64,000 nt of DNA from Liolophura sinensis (lineage: Eukaryota; Mollusca; Polyplacophora; Chitonida; Chitonidae). The notes under the pieces were generated by a model that was not told where the DNA came from, did no database searches, and was given only the letters and a program-made list of their open reading frames with translations. The position numbers were made by a program, and so were the translations under genes. The stretch spans positions 28,869,265-28,933,264 of the forward strand of contig NC_088303.1 of assembly GCF_032854445.1 (NCBI RefSeq). Direction: 5' to 3'. Shown here piece after piece: positions 36,900 through 48,500 of the stretch (its first letter is position 1; each line of letters opens with the position of its first letter).

Positions 36900-37655
36900 A
36901 CACTGACTGTTCTCACACAAGGGTAGAAAATCAAATTACAAATTGCTCAGTTAAAAAAAAAAAAACAATGTGAAAAAACAATTGCATTCAAAAGTTAATA
37001 AATTAGGTAACACTTCAATTTCCATTAAACCAGTTAAAGCATTCTGTTTTACACAAACAGAAAAGCCAGGCTTTTCTCTTGGTGCAAATATATTTGGGCA
37101 CATTTCTCATAATGTCCTTGGTTGGACAGGTATCTTTCAATTTCAGTATTTCCACTGAAGGCAGACATACATGTATATATACATATAAAAATGTAAGCCT
37201 TCACCAATTGCTTTAAGAAAGAGCTCAAATGTTGGGATCCCCAAACTAGCCAGTATGTATTTCTGAGTACAAGTGGTGTCATTTTCTTCTTGCTGCGGTT
37301 ATAAGGCAGTTCTTGAAGATTATGTAAGAATGAGCATTTAGTTTGTATGCTCAGACACAAAATCTTCGTTAGTTGAGTCCCTATTACCTTTTCCTGGTAT
37401 TATTCCACGAGGTAGCTAACACTGATGCCATAGTCTTACAACAACAACAACAGCTGCTGACCTAGTTTCACCACTGTTCGTCTTTGATGCAACTTTCTAA
37501 TGTAATTTGGATGAAGTGAGAAAGTGTGGGAGATCCAGTCTGATTTTGTGTGACCTTGTGCAGATATGGAACCAAACCGCATCACTGTATACACCTCTCA
37601 GAGATTTTATTATGATTACAGCTGAATAATCAGTGCCAGTACAGGACTAGATCCA
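36900..37655. other. PLCG intron or flank, no gene seen
   Basis: Unique AT-rich DNA with a short (CAA)n run at 37440. Confidence 0.5.
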
Positions 37656-37659
37656 TTTG

Positions 37660-37735
37660 TTTATTTATTTGATTGTTGTTTTCTTCATGATTCTTCATAC
37701 TCAAGAATTTTCCACTTGCAGGATGACAGTTTTGC
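37660..37735 (-). repeat. SINE-A 3'-end fragment
   Basis: TTTATTTATTTGATTGTTGTT then CATACTCAAGAATTTTCCACTT. Confidence 0.7.
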
Positions 37736-37759
37736 CTTCATTGGCCCCACCGCACTGTC

Positions 37760-38350
37760 CAAATCTGGATGCTGACCCACAGCTTTGTCCCTATCCAAAT
37801 ACTTGTCTATACATGTACATATATAGCTCTGGATATTCCTCCATGTCTTTTGGACGGGAGACTGTCTCACAAGCATGACAGGCTTGAGTCCATATCTGTC
37901 ACCCATGGCTATGTCCCATCTGGATATTGGTTCAAAACTCTGTGCCATCCCGATACTGGCCCACAGCTATGTGCCAACCTGGATACCAACCTGGCCATGT
38001 TCCCATCTGGATACTTGCCCACAGCTCTATGCCAATCTGGATACTGGTCCACAACCATGTTACCATTTGGATAATTGCCTACACCCTTGTGCCAATCCAG
38101 ATACTGACACATAGCCACCTGCATACTCTGCCCACAGTCCTGTTCATCCCTACACTGGTCCATAGCTGTGTGCACACATATGTACAATCTGGACCAATCC
38201 CCAAACTGGGCCTAAGCTAATTCTTCATCTGGGTACAGACCCACAGCAGCATAACTTGCTATGGGATACTTGACCCAAACCGATTCCTCTTCTGGAGATT
38301 GACCCACAGCTTAACCCCAGCTCACAGCTATATTCCCATCCAGACAAAGT
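37760..38350. repeat. Minisatellite, about 33-bp unit
   Basis: Units such as ATCTGGATACTGGCCCACAG followed by CTATGTGCCA, about 16 and degenerate. ORFs on both strands here are repeat translations. Confidence 0.85.
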
Positions 38351-38627
38351 CCCCTGTTAAACCTTGGGGAGTACTCTTTAATGATGTCAGTCACATGTAC
38401 AACTGATATTGTTCATACAATACCCACGCTTGACCTTCAAAACCTCAGTTGTTGCTGGCCCGTCTGTAAACAACCTGTTGACGCTGAAAGCTCCTGTGGG
38501 AGAAGTCAGAAGACAATAATTAGACAACATTCAGTGGTATATCACCTTTGCACACAATACAACAGCATACCACACATACACTCTCATGCTTTAATACACA
38601 GGCAAAAGATTGAATGCTCAACAACAT

Positions 38628-38785
38628 TACATGTGGGTATAGAGAACAGGGTATCATGGGTATAGAGAACAGCATATCATGGGTATAGAGAACAGCATAT
38701 CATGGGTATAGAGAACAGCATATCATGGGTATAGAGAACAGCATATCATGGGTTTAGAGAACAGCATATCATGAGTGTGTTGAAC
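38628..38785. repeat. Minisatellite, 24-bp unit
   Basis: Six near-identical units of TATCATGGGTATAGAGAACA followed by GCA. Confidence 0.92.
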
Positions 38786-38807
38786 TTTGATAGGTGTATG
38801 GATTATT

Positions 38808-38885
38808 TTATTTTACTGATTTGACTGGTGTTTTACGCAGTACTGAAGAATATTTCACTTATATGACAGCGGTCTTGATGTCCAT
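38808..38885 (-). repeat. SINE-A 3'-end fragment
   Basis: TGACTGGTGTTTTACGCAGT through TTCACTTATATGACAGCGG. Confidence 0.78.
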
Positions 38886-38889
38886 CATG

Positions 38890-39700
38890 GGGCGTAACAA
38901 ACATGGAGCATGTACAATAAACGATAGGTCTTGACTGTAGTGAACATTTTGTCTTAGGTGTAATAACTGATATAATTAATATACTGAACAGCCTGTCTTG
39001 AGTGTTGTGAACATGGTCTGTAGGGTGTCATGAACATTGTCTTGGACGAACATAATGGACAGGGTTTCTTGCTGTAATAAATAGAGCCTCTTCGGTGCTG
39101 TTAACAGTGTTTTTTTAATGAAGTCACCAATATACCTTTGGTGCAATGAACAATGGTGTGAATGTTCTTAATCTGGACAGCAGCAGCAGTGCACAGAATA
39201 CTGTGCACGTGGATGTATGAGGAAAGTTGTTAACTATTACATGCTACAAGTGTCATTTCTCACAAGTCAAGGCCTTATGGTTCTGGCACAGCAACACCAC
39301 AGCAAAGTACCTGTACAAAGTACTGTATCACACTAAAAGCAACATGATCACAAGACAATATATCTTAAAACATTTAATAAAACACTTCAAAAAATTAGTC
39401 ATAAACATCCTCTGTAAACTGAAAATATATGGTATATTTTTCTGTTAATGGTTCTTTATTCTGACAACGTAAAAAAATTACAGTCTGCGGTATTTCACTC
39501 ATGCTATATTTAATACCATGCTATCTTACGGCATTAGACATACACGTAATAAAGATATATTTCAACATAATATTATCTGCAACACAAACGACAAAATGCA
39601 ATGTAATTCCAGAAATACAACATTAGACACCTGTATCCCATATTAAAACTCAAAACTATTTATGTATCTCAAATTCCAATAAAGCAGTCCAAACTGAACA
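38890..39700. other. PLCG intron or flank, no gene seen
   Basis: The part up to 39200 echoes GTCTTGAGTGTTGTGAACAT several times, a worn-out tandem repeat. The rest is AT-rich unique DNA. Confidence 0.45.
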
Positions 39701-39719
39701 TACAACGCCACATGTGCCT

Positions 39720-40060
39720 TCCTAATGAACTTATACATCCAACTGAATGTCTACCTCCACAATGAATGAGAATTTCTACATCAAACATGTAATCACACAA
39801 AGAGCAAACAAGTACATGTACATCTGCATGGGAAGCATACATCCACAATAAATGAATACGTCCACAATGAAACAATGTCAAATGAATAAATACATCATGA
39901 ATAAATACATCCACCACAAATCAATACATCCACCATAAATGAAAACATCCACCATGAACAACTACTTTCACACTGAAAGCGTACCTTCACAATGAGTTAT
40001 AATGGCCAAAATGAACGAGTACATGTGCATGTATGTGTACCTCCACAAGACCGTGTACCT
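39720..40060. repeat. Degenerate tandem repeat, about 21-bp unit
   Basis: AATGAATACATCCACCATAA-like units, strongly diverged at both ends. Confidence 0.65.
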
Positions 40061-40369
40061 TGTATCCTTCAATGTTTCATCTACCTGTTTTATAAGATAT
40101 TGCACCATTCTCCCCAAAATCACTAAGAGCACGAGAAACTAGAAATTCCCTGTCCAAGGCTGGGATTTGCATGCAGGAACACAGCAACAGGTGTACATGT
40201 AGGTAAGTTTCCCAGGTCATTTTTTTCTAGCTCCCAGTTTTAACTATTATAATACTATACACTATTAACAAAATATAAAAAAAATATTTAAACGATAACA
40301 TGAAAATAAGTGGAAACTATTTAATGCTTAATGAAAAAAAAATTGCGAAAAGTCCAAGAAATGGGATGA

Positions 40370-41350
40370 CTGAGGGACAAGACTTCAGGCAATGAGAAGA
40401 TTCAGAAATAACAATTTGGCAAGGCGAAGACTCTGAAATAACACTTCAGGCAAGGAGTAACTGTGTGTTCAGAGACAACACTTCAGGCAAAGGAGTAGAC
40501 TCAGGGACACTTCAGGCAACTAGTCTCAGGGACAACACTTCAGGCAAGGAATAGATAAAACTCAGAGACAACACTACAGACAAGGAGAAGATTCATACAC
40601 AACACTTAAGGTAAGGAGAAGACTAAGGATCAACACTTCAGTCAAGCAGTAGATTCGGGGGCAACATTTCATGCAAGAAGACCCAGGGACAGCCTTCATG
40701 CAAGGAGAAGACCCAGTGACAACACTTCATGCAATGAGAAGACCCAGGGACAACACTTTGGCAAAAAGAACACTCAAGGGATAACACTTTAGGCAATGAG
40801 AAGACTCATGGACAACATTTTCGGCAAGGAGAACACTCAAGAGTAAGACTTCAGGCAATGAGACGATTCAGGGACAACACTACAGGTAAGAAAAAGGCTC
40901 GGGGACAACACTTCAGTCAGGCAGTAGAATCAGGAGACAACACTTCAGGAAAGGAGAAGACCACAGGGGCCACATTTCAGGCAAAGAGAAGATTCAGGGA
41001 CAACACTACAGGTAAGGAAAAGGCTCAGGGACAACACTTCAGTCAGGCAGTACAATCAGGAGACAACACTTCAGGAAAGGAGAAGACTCTGAGACATTAA
41101 TTAGGTAAGGAGAAGACTCAGAAATCACATTTAGCCAAAGAGAACACTCAAAAATAACACTTAGTCAAGGAAAAAACTAAGAAATAACACTTCAGGCAAT
41201 GAGAAGACCCAAGGACAACATTTCAGGCAAAGAGAGGACTCATGAACAACACTTCAGACAATAAGACACTGAAATAACACTTCATGTTAGGAGAACATTC
41301 ACTGACATTTTAGGCATGGAGAGGACCCAGAGAACACTTCAGGGAAGTAA
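40370..41350. repeat. Minisatellite, about 31-bp unit, nearly 1 kb
   Basis: About 30 units of ACAACACTTCAGGCAAGGAG followed by AAGACTCAGGG. A 129-bp higher-order block at 40857-41090 (units with TACAGGTAAGAAAAAGGCTC) occurs twice. The 80-codon ORF here is not a gene. Confidence 0.9.
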
Positions 41351-41359
41351 AATCAAACC

Positions 41360-42085
41360 TGTTAACATGCAGATGATCGTGCCACTAAGTCTCTTACTGG
41401 GAACACAACTTCGCATCTTCAATAAAAACACAAAAATTTTACAAAATGCGGTGATGGGTAACGGGGTGTAATGGGGCATTATATGCATGCTGGTGGTTGA
41501 CTTAATACTTGCTAACCATTCAAGTCACAGCATTCTTAAATCAGGGGTTGTCAAAAATTACTTCAGGAATAACACAGAGGAAGAGACCAAAATAACAATA
41601 ACACCAGTCTAAACTAACATGCTAAGGTACCCAAATCAACGCATAAGTTATATTCGTATGAATATGATGCCTTTCAACAAAATATCCTTCAATCTTATTC
41701 TAGTGGCCTCTTGGAAAGAACGCTTCTCATAATTACATGTCAATGACTACCTATTAACATTGCCATTCACTTTATCATGTCAATGTAAGATAAGATACTA
41801 CCCTCTAAATTTGTTTGAAGAAGCTACATGTGCTTCTAAATGGTACAAAAAACTGTATATGTAACAACTTTACACTCCACAGACCATCCAACCCCAAAGT
41901 ACATAACCAAATAAGCATCGATTTAGGGTTTGTGTTATCTAGAGCATGACTGGCTGTTCAAAGCAACACTGAATGGGTGATTACAAACTCCCTTGTCCAA
42001 TTGCAATAGTACACAGGCAGGCAGTGCCTACGTACATGTATGTAAAAATATGCCAGAAAATAAAACAATAAATGATGAACCTAAT
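41360..42085. other. PLCG intron or flank, no gene seen
   Basis: Unique AT-rich sequence without exon-like features. Confidence 0.5.
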
Positions 42086-42089
42086 CAGA

Positions 42090-42290
42090 GCAACATCCAC
42101 ATGGTGTGACTTATCAAATCGACCTGTCAATTTCAACGCGTCAAACAGAAAAAGGACAAGTGTCATGTCACATGATTAGTAAAATTCTACAAATAGCACC
42201 ATGTGAACATGGCATACGAAATGCAGTGTGTCTGACTTTCATCTGACAAGTCAAATTCAAATAATCTCACCTTTGAACATGGCTAAGAAA
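42090..42290. mobile_element. Relative of the 17000-17170 MITE
   Basis: CCACATGGTGTGACTTATC, AAATCGACCTGTCAATTT and inverted AGCACCATGTGAACATGGC match the ends of the 17-kb element. Exact edges are unclear. Confidence 0.5.
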
Positions 42291-42367
42291 GATGCATGGG
42301 AGCCGCCACAACAATGGAACATCACCGGTTAAGGTGAGACAGACGACACAGAATGACTGATAAAAAC

Positions 42368-42556
42368 TCACTTTTTGTTTTTGCGCTCCTCATTCTTCTG
42401 TAGCAATCTCTCCTCGGTGGCCTGAAGTCTCTGGCGGACGTGAGAGGCGTCTTCAACATCGCCGCCCATCTCCATCTCCTCCAGCTGATGCGCTAGATCC
42501 TCAGACTCGTCCCTCAGCTGCTGGATGGATGCATATATCTCGCTGTCCTCACTCTC
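42368..42556 (-). CDS. plcg: PLCG C-terminal tail exon, stop overlapping a donor site
   Basis: Gives [35 protein letters not shown] and [19 protein letters not shown], a charged helix likely to form a coiled coil, unlike the vertebrate tail. The frame ends AAAAAG TGA, but the same bases read AA|GTGAGT, a consensus donor. The exon may be last as read or continue to a distal exon. Confidence 0.88.
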   Translation of the reverse strand, partial: ESEDSEIYASIQQLRDESEDLAHQLEEMEMGGDVEDASHVRQRLQATEERLLQKNEERKNKK

Positions 42557-45500
42557 CTGGAAACACAGTGAGCACAATCACAATTATCAGGACAGCAGGT
42601 ACAGTTATCAGTAGTCACAATTATCAGCACAGCAGGCACAGTTATCAGTAGTCACAATTATCAGCACGACAGGCATAGTTATCAGTAGTCACAATTATCA
42701 GCTCATCAGGCACAACTACCATTGGTCACCAATACCAGAACAGCACACAGAATTATCAATAGTCACAATTATCAGCACTGTAGGCAGAGTTATACAGTAC
42801 TGATTGCCATGGCATGTTCATTAGGTGCAACCAGACTTACTCTCCAAAACTGACCCCTACTCCAAAGTTTTAATTGGGATTCTGGTTGATTTTTTTTTTC
42901 TGGCTCTCTCTAATTGCTCATTAAAATCCTTATTTCTTTTGTTTGCCTTACAGAATTCTAAAGCTCAGCACAGCAGACAGAGTTATCAGTCGCAGAGATC
43001 AGAACAGAAGGCACAGTTATCAATGGATTTTTATTTATTATTTGATTGGTGTTTTACACTGTGCTCAAGAATATTTCACTTATAAGACGACGACCAGCAT
43101 TATGGTGGGAGGAAGCTTGGCATAGCTCGGGGTAAACCCATGACCATCTGTAGATTGCTGGCAGACCTTCCCACGTAGAGTTATCAATGGAGTTATAGTG
43201 AGATACAGGTATCCACAAGTTGTCAAGAATAATATTTCTTTGGTAATCTCTGAATGACAATATCGAACATGTTTATGTTGACATAATATAATATAACAAT
43301 TGTATCAAACTGCAGAGATGGTACATTATCATTATACTTTGCTATTAAAAGAAAAGTATTTCACTGATTTTTTTTCCAATAGGTCTGCCAGTCCTAGAGC
43401 TAATTTGAACAACTGAAAACAACAACAAGAAGTTAACGTACCTTTGGATTGCGGATGTCAATATGAACTAGAAGGGAGGATAGTTCCAACGGCTCACTGT
43501 ATTCATTCAATAAAGGAACACTACGATATCCTGGGAGGAAAAAAAAAACAAAATACAAGCTGGTTTGTTCAGACAGGAATGATGAACTATGTTTTTTTAT
43601 CTGTTTGATTTATATATTTTATGTCCTACTTAAGAATGAATTCACTTATATCTGGCAACTGGTCAGGTTTAATGATAGAATTCAGAGGAAACCACTACAC
43701 CGCAGCAAGTAATTGACAAACCCCCAAATCCCAGAACCATATGTCAACAGGGCTTGAGTTACAACCCAAAACAGCATCATGAAGGTATGTGAGAAGTTAT
43801 CAAAACATATTATTATATAATAGAAAATAGAAAGGTGCCTCAATCTTGGATGTGAAGCAGAGCACCACACCGCAGGCTTACATGAACAGGAAAATAAAGA
43901 CTCAGTAGGGAAGGTGGCATACTTACCTTTGTAGAAACATCCAAGAGAAGTTTGCAAAGTTATTTGCACGCAGACATTTAATAGGGAAGGGTTGCATACT
44001 TACCTGTGCGTAAACATTCAATAGGGAAGGTGGCCTGGCCAAGGAAGTTAGGGTCGCCGAATATGTCCTCATCCTGGACGGTGAAGCGAATGAGAGCTAG
44101 CGGAGGGCAGAGGATATCAAAGACACACGGTTCATTCCATACCGGGTTCAGGCCATTATCAGCTGCAACAACGTAAGACACAGCATCCGACATCAAGAAG
44201 CAACAGATGCTGCATACAAATGTACCCTAAATGACCTCAAATTTCGCCCACAAAAGTGCATTTTTAAAGGCAAATAAATGTTACAAAATATTATTTTTGG
44301 GGCTGAAACTTACAATTTTCCAGCAGAACATCATCCCAAGCTTCAAGCAAACCTAGAAACACCTTTTCGAAAATCAACAGAACTCTCAGAATCAGGAAAT
44401 ATGGGCAAGTTAGTCATGGACGACATTTATGGTCATTCAGGGTATCCTGACACCAGACATATTTACATATTTAACCTAAAAATTTGACCATAAAAGCCTA
44501 AAAGTGTATTTCTAGAGGCAAGTAAACATTATAGAACATTATTTCTTAGTAGGACATCATCTCACCTTCCAAACAAAACTCTAGACACCTTTTAAAAATG
44601 AACAGAACTCTCAAAAAAAAAGGCAAAATGAGTAATTTAGTCCTGAATGAAATCTGAGGTCAAATACTGGAATTATGTCAAAGGCAAAGAACACACTAGC
44701 ATGAAGTACGTCAGATGAAATACCATTAAATATTGACTGGGAAAATAGTCTGATTTTTTTTTTAAAATATTTTTCAACCAAGTAAAATGCATTCCAAACT
44801 TTGGACTGTACTGTGGCCTTTTCTGACCATATTGAGACCAGCGATGTCCCTTCAGCTTTTTGCCACCTAACATACATAGATTGCTAAATTTCATCATTTA
44901 AAATGCATCTTCATTTAGAGCTACGAATGCATTCAACAAATGGACCTTGAAATGAACGATTTCAAGCCAAAAATATTGCTCTGACTTCATTTATACCCTC
45001 TGAGTCCCAACAGACCACCACAAAATCCTGTTTTAAATGTATTTTAGTTTAGTTAGCAAGAAAAATCAACCAAACTACTTTCTTAAACAGTGTTTAATGG
45101 TCTTCCATCTGATAAATACTTTATTTTAGAGTTTTCTTTGCCTTTAAGTATATAAATACAAGTATAACCCATGGATTCTGTACTCCTGTCTTCCATGGTT
45201 TGTCTTAAATCAAGTTTCCCCGCAGACAAGCAACCATTCCGCTTACAGAGAAGACAACTTACCTCTCGTAGAAGTCTTGAACTTGTTATTGTCGTACTCA
45301 GCACCTGCTATTTCTATTTCAACAAAGGGACTGGCAATTCCCCGTCCAGACTTCACCAAATGGCGTGCCCCAATCACCTGACAGACAAACCATATACATA
45401 CTTATTCTGCATCAGGCAAAATACTCCAGTTTTCACTGGACAGCATCAGTCATGTGGGAGACGTGACATTTCCCATATTGTGCGCCATATTTCTTCTGAC

Positions 45501-48500
45501 CAAGTTAGCTCCCGTTGCTAAGATGTTAAAACAATGATACCTTTGAAGCGATTCACTGATTCACCAGCCTTCTGCTACGAACTGATCATTTTTTTTTTTT
45601 TTTTTGATGGATAAATTCATTACACGGTTACTCAGTGACAGAATTCTGCAGAGATATTAAACTTTTGATTTCCTCCATAACAGTGAACTGCTTGCATAAA
45701 ATGGCAAGCAGGAGAATGGGAAAACTGCTCACAGGCCAGGCCTGATTCTTACTCTAAATTAAAAATGCAAATGTTATCTTGCCTCATGTTGACGGCTCCG
45801 TTATATACTGTTTATAAACATTGACAAGTACATGTACTCACAATGATGGAGGCTGTCAGGGGCTCAACACCCACCAATGTCCGTTTGTCAAAAGGATCGT
45901 AGTTTTCACTCCTCATACAGTCGGGCTGGAGAACATAACCACACCTACAAGTAAAAAATTACAATAAACTTCAGACCTTATAAATTAACAGGTAACACAA
46001 AACTTTAAATCACATGTAACTGTTAGCTTGGAGTCCCTCGGATTAGGCAACTGACCTTTAATGCTTTTATCTTTGTTGTTTTAATGCCAAACTGAAGAAC
46101 TTTTCATTTATATCATATGATGGTGGTCAGTTTTATGGGTGAAGAATAGCCATCAACCTCATGAGACAAACAGATGTGAACTCCATGGGTGGGTTGCATT
46201 CACTGATCTGACCGCTACTGGTGGTAGATTCAGTGGCCGCCAGAGGACACAGTGTGACGTCCCAATGTTCCAGATTTTCATGCACTTAGTGAGCCCAAGT
46301 TGAAGCACATATAAGTGAAAAGCAATTAGCTTTGAACAAGCTACCAATATAATGGCCTCACAACCATGATCATTTGTAGCTACTGTAAATGCCTTTTCAT
46401 TTGCGTGGTACTAACATTTGCAGATTTCGCGGCAAATACATTTCCGCGAAAAATAAGTGCCCTCGAATACAAAAGATGTAAGTAATTTATTAATGTCGCA
46501 TGCATTGGTTATAAATCCATTAACAGGCACTACAGTTCTTATACTTTTTCAAACACATTAATTAGAAAATAAGTGCCCTCGAATATAAAAGATGTAAGTA
46601 ATTTATTAATGTCGCATGCATTAGTTATAAATCCATTAACAGGCACTACAGTTCTTATACTTTTTCAAACACATTAATTAGAAAATAAGTGCCCTTGAAT
46701 ATAAAAGACGTAAGTAATTTATTAATGTCGCATGCATTAGCTATAAAGCCATTAACAGGCACTACAGTTCTCATACTTTTTCAAACACATTAATTAGAAA
46801 TACCTAATAAAAATGTATACCGGCTTTCACAAATCCAGCTTAATTCATCATCAGTTAATCTTGCTTTGTTTTAGCTCTGTCTAAGTTTCGCCACATTGCA
46901 ACGTTGTTGTTGTTGATTTATTGCCGCGGTTAGAGACATACAAATCCATTATTTGTACTGGGCGTGTGTACGTGATATGATATACATACGATGAGAGGCT
47001 GTTTTTTTTATCGACTGTACTTGCCTTCCAGTCAGATCACCTTTCCGACCCGCCTGATACATCGCTCAGGCGTTTCCGCACTTCAAACTTCCTTTTCATA
47101 CTGATGATTTCTGAGAAATTTACTCAAATCTGTCACAGTTTACTCAAAGTTTTACTCACACTGCTGATGCATGAGAATTAAACAGTGGGATTTATTTATA
47201 TTACATTTAATCCTACGGTGTCTCCTGGAGTGAGTGAGACAAATATTTGCTCACACAGCAGGTAAGGGCTTTGTCTTATAAAGATTAACAGTCTTCAAAA
47301 GATTAAAAGCTTAGGAAGATTAACTTCCTTTGTCTGATCAAGTTACTGTATTGTGTAGAATTTTTGTCACATCTTACAGGCACAAACAAGTTTAAATGAT
47401 TACAATGTTACTTGAATGCTTGAGTTGTTTTATTACTTGACATTTCTGTATTGAAGTTTGGTTTTCGTTTATCAGTTGTCCAACAATTCTGTTAAGATCC
47501 GCGAAAGTTGATTCCTGCAAATGTGGCTTCCTACCAAATCCGTGAAAGTTTATGCCCGCGAATAAAAAGACATTTTCAGTAATTTATTTAGTTTTTCAAG
47601 GCTATACTGAAGAATTTGTCAGTTATTATCGTTGAAGGAAATTGCACTGCCAAGAGACAAACCTCCTGACTTACTGCTGGAGCTGTATCAGCGACAGCTG
47701 GATTTGAACATGTGCTTTCACAACTTAATATCAGAGCCAAACCATTGACCAATCAAAGAATTAAGGAAATATTACATAACTATAACATAATATTACAAAA
47801 TATACAAAATTTATGTTTTTCAACTTGTATCTTTCAAACAGTTATTGCAAGGAAACATGAGACTTATAAAAATCACAGAATTGCTTTCAAACTTGGTCTG
47901 AGGTTCAACAAAGTAAACTTGACAGGCAGACAGACAGAGCAAACAGAAAACACAAAATCATGGGATAGTAATTAAAACACTGCGACTATACATGAAGATC
48001 TGTACGGGAAGCCCTCCATGATGAACACGCTGCATACACAATTACCTGCCATTACGCAGAAACCTTCCCATATTCATCTGCATAGGGCGATCCCCTGTCT
48101 GATAGTTGAGGGAGACCATCTGGGAACCGCAGTTCCAAATGTTCAAAGGATCATAATTGGACGAATCCACCCGCTGTCCTTTTGGGTAAACACGACTTAA
48201 CTGACTACGGTTATATCTGGACAGAGTTAAGAAGCATTGTGCATATTGTGAGCAAACTCTCAGTAACAGGTCAAACTCTGAACAGAACACTGCCTGTAGC
48301 TCAAGAAAACTTCATTAAATTCACAACTTGCACTCAAATAGTAGAATCAGCCGTAATTACCAAGTCAAGATGATGTTTCTCCCTTTACCAGTACCAGTAA
48401 GCGTATATTATTAACCAGTGCTCATGTACTGATCCCATACAATCACATCAAACAGCAAATGACATAAAATTTCGTCCATGACTGACTTGCTCGTTTACCC

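Noticed and set aside
37685-38220. Overlapping ORFs on both strands
   Set aside because: They are translations of the 33-bp minisatellite.
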